NCBI GenBank assembly: GCA_007570785.1
Contig: ML661885.1
Location: forward strand, 15,753,966 to 15,817,965
DNA from: Antilocapra americana
Lineage: Eukaryota; Chordata; Mammalia; Artiodactyla; Antilocapridae
Length of the DNA: 64,000 nt
Reading direction: 5' to 3'
The position numbers were made by a program, and so were the translations under genes. Under the pieces are notes generated by a model. The model worked only from the letters and a program-made list of their open reading frames with translations, was not told the DNA's origin and searched no databases. Positions 62,346-64,000 of this stretch are shown one piece after another. Position 1 is the stretch's first letter, and each line of letters starts with the position of its first letter.

Positions 62346-62433
62346 ACAACTCACTTCTTCTCGAAAAACATTCTCAGAGGGAACAGAATCCAAAGTTGTC
62401 AAGTGTTTTATGGTATGTTTAAAATGTCACTTC

Positions 62434-62461
62434 TCAGAAAAATAAATAAATAAATAAATAA
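62434..62461. repeat. (AAAT)n microsatellite with flanking direct repeat
   Basis: tcagaaaaataaataaataaataaat, with aaaatgtcacttc on both sides (62421-62433 and 62460-62472; the second copy shares bases with the repeat). Confidence 0.75.
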
Positions 62462-62539
62462 AATGTCACTTCATTCTTTTCTGGCTTGTACATTCCAACA
62501 AAAACTCTGTCATCTTCATCTCTATTTCTCTATATATAA

Positions 62540-63195
62540 TGTCTTTTTTCGCCCTCTGACTGATTTGAAAATTTCCCTTTACTATCACTGATTTTCACTA
62601 ATTTGAATATTGCTTCTCTTAAATTAGATTCACTGAGCTTTACACATCTATGAAGTTTATACTGGACTGGCCAAAAAGTTGGTTTGGATTTTTCCATAAT
62701 ATTTAATGGAAAAGTCATTATTTGGTCTAATATTTTCCTGTTCCCCTGCCCCTCTCCTGAACATCTAATTAACTTATCTTAGACTTATGATGCTATCCAA
62801 TAGCTCACAGATGCTCTGTACATTTTTTCCTGTCCTTTCACTCTTTGCTTCATTTTGGTTAGTTGCTATTCCCTACATATTCCAGCTCACTTACCTTTTC
62901 TTCTACAGTGACTGCTATTAATGGCATCAAGTATTTTTTACTTCAGATACTGCACTCTTCATTTCTAGAATTCCCATTTAAGTCTACTCTCATACCTTTT
63001 ATTTATATTCTCATCATTTTCCTATTTCCTTCTACCTTCCTGAACATTGACAGCATTATTAATAGCAACTCTTTTTACAGTTCTGTCTGCAAAATCAATC
63101 ACCTTTGTCATTTTGGGGTATCTTTCTAGAGATTATTTTTTTTACCCTAGCTATGGGTTATATTCTCATGCTTCTTTGCAAGCATTTTAATTTTT
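62540..63195 (-). mobile_element. Old L1 fragment, reversed
   Basis: gaatattgcttctcttaaattag, agctcacagatgctctgtac, ttttcctgtcctttcactctttgcttc, cactcttcatttctagaattcccatttaag, ggttatattctcatgcttctttgcaagcattttaat. A mariner MITE splits it. Confidence 0.65.
62656..62736. mobile_element. Mariner-type MITE, worn
   Basis: tatactggactggccaaaaagttggtttggatttttccata is the mariner end. The second arm (tggaaaagtcattatttggtctaatatt) is more diverged. Same family as the copy at 34843. Confidence 0.75.
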
Positions 63196-64000
63196 TAATA
63201 GAAATGAAAGCGACATAACATCAAATTAGCCATTTCAAAGTGAAGACGTCAGGGGCATTAGTACAGCTACAGTGTCCTGCAACCACCACCTCTACCTAGT
63301 TTCAAAACGTTTTTATCACACCAAAATAAACTCCATACCCACTAGGCAGTTAGTTCTCTTTTTTCCTTACCCCCAAGGACCTGGCAACCTCCAACCAGCA
63401 CTCTGTCTCTATATATTTACTTATTCTAGCTATTTTATGTAAATGGAATCAGATAATATGTGAGTCTAGTGTTTCACTTCTTTCACGTAGCAAAATGGTT
63501 TTGAAGGGCATCACATTATACCGTGTATCAGTATGTCATCTTTTCTTACAGAGGAATAATGTTCTGTGGTGTGTGTGTACCACAATTTGTTCACCCATTC
63601 ATCCACCCATTTGGGCTGCTCATACCATCTGGTTATTATAAATAGTGTTAATATGAACACGTGTGTGCATATATTTGAGTAACTGTTTTCAGTTCTCTGG
63701 GGTATATATCTAGAAGGGGAATTGCACGGCAATATTATGTTAGACACTCCAAAGAAATCCCAAACTGTTTTCTACAGAAAACACACTTCACATCCCCACC
63801 AGCAGAGTACAAGTGTTCTGCTTCCTCCACAGCATCACCAACACTTGTCACTGTTGGTCTCCCTGATTCCAACCATCCTAGAGAGCAAGAAAGGACGCTC
63901 ATGGTGGTTTCCACTTGCATTTCCCTAACCACTAATGAGGCTGAGTATTTTTGTTCACGTACATGTTCACATGCAAATGTCATTTGTACATTTTCTTTGA
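63196..64000 (-). mobile_element. Old L1 3'UTR, reversed, continues beyond window
   Basis: catttcaaagtgaagacgtcaggggcattagtacag, tgcaaccaccacctctacctagtttc, tttatgtaaatggaatcagataatatgtg, atcaccaacacttgtcactg, atttccctaaccactaatgaggctgag. Typical antisense L1 3'UTR. Frames at the right edge are chance frames. Confidence 0.8.

Larger units (their letters stand above)
52534..64000 (-). other. STAU2: STAU2 upstream (5') intronic region
   Basis: Exon A has its own acceptor, so transcription starts further upstream, beyond the window or at an unrecognised site here. No CpG island is visible. From 54.3 to 57.1 kb the DNA is AT-rich with no long reading frame and only an MIR-like match near 55.8 kb. 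From 58.4 kb on it is almost continuous L1. Confidence 0.65.

Noticed and set aside
52534..64000. A STAU2 promoter or CpG island
   Set aside because: The sequence is AT-rich, poor in CG steps, and made mostly of L1; the promoter is probably further upstream.

Overview
This window is mammalian nuclear DNA. Its young repeats belong to bovid ruminants: many tRNA-derived Bov-tA/BovA SINEs, one BovA2-type dimer, BovB (RTE) LINE 3' ends, ruminant-type L1 3' ends and mariner-type hairpin MITEs. Nothing visible separates cattle from sheep, goat or a related species. There is no bacterial or operon-like organisation, and no rRNA gene, CRISPR array or intact mobile element.

The only gene I can support is STAU2, the double-stranded-RNA-binding protein Staufen homolog 2, read on the minus strand. 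Three coding exons are seen with splice sites and codon phases that fit together exactly. Exon A (52403-52533) carries a short 5'UTR, the start codon and residues 1-38. Exon B (41329-41488) carries residues 39-91 plus one base. Exon C (31979-32114) carries the rest of residue 92 through residue 136 plus two bases of 137. Together they encode dsRBD1 and the start of dsRBD2. Bases 1-31978 appear to be one long intron whose 3' end lies outside the window. Bases 52534-64000 are 5' intronic or UTR sequence, with one weakly supported 18-nt exon candidate at 57168-57185.

The rest is intron filled with layered transposable elements. Repeats from 1 to 3 kb are an old L1 fragment, a BovB end, an MIR and a longer tRNA-Glu-type (CHR-like) SINE. 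A decayed L1 on the plus strand spans about 7.75-11.96 kb. Minus-strand L1 ORF2 debris spans about 16.8-18.05 kb and 24.1-28.15 kb, the latter interrupted by a hAT-like copy, an unnamed old repeat, a BovB end and a young L1 3' end. L1 3' ends lie at 30.6-31.3, 33.8-34.3 and 37.3-39.0 kb. A further plus-strand L1 runs through 45.1-48.9 kb. From 58.4 kb to the end the DNA is nearly all L1, in both orientations. Several insertions keep target-site duplications, so their relative ages can be read.

I found no convincing undescribed system. The items most worth checking are the 18-nt microexon candidate with an open frame into exon A, two CTCF-like motifs, the dated nested insertions, and a SINE that keeps good Pol III A and B boxes. 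Coordinates of old repeats are approximate (tens of bases) because they were aligned by eye to remembered consensus sequences; the exon boundaries are exact.
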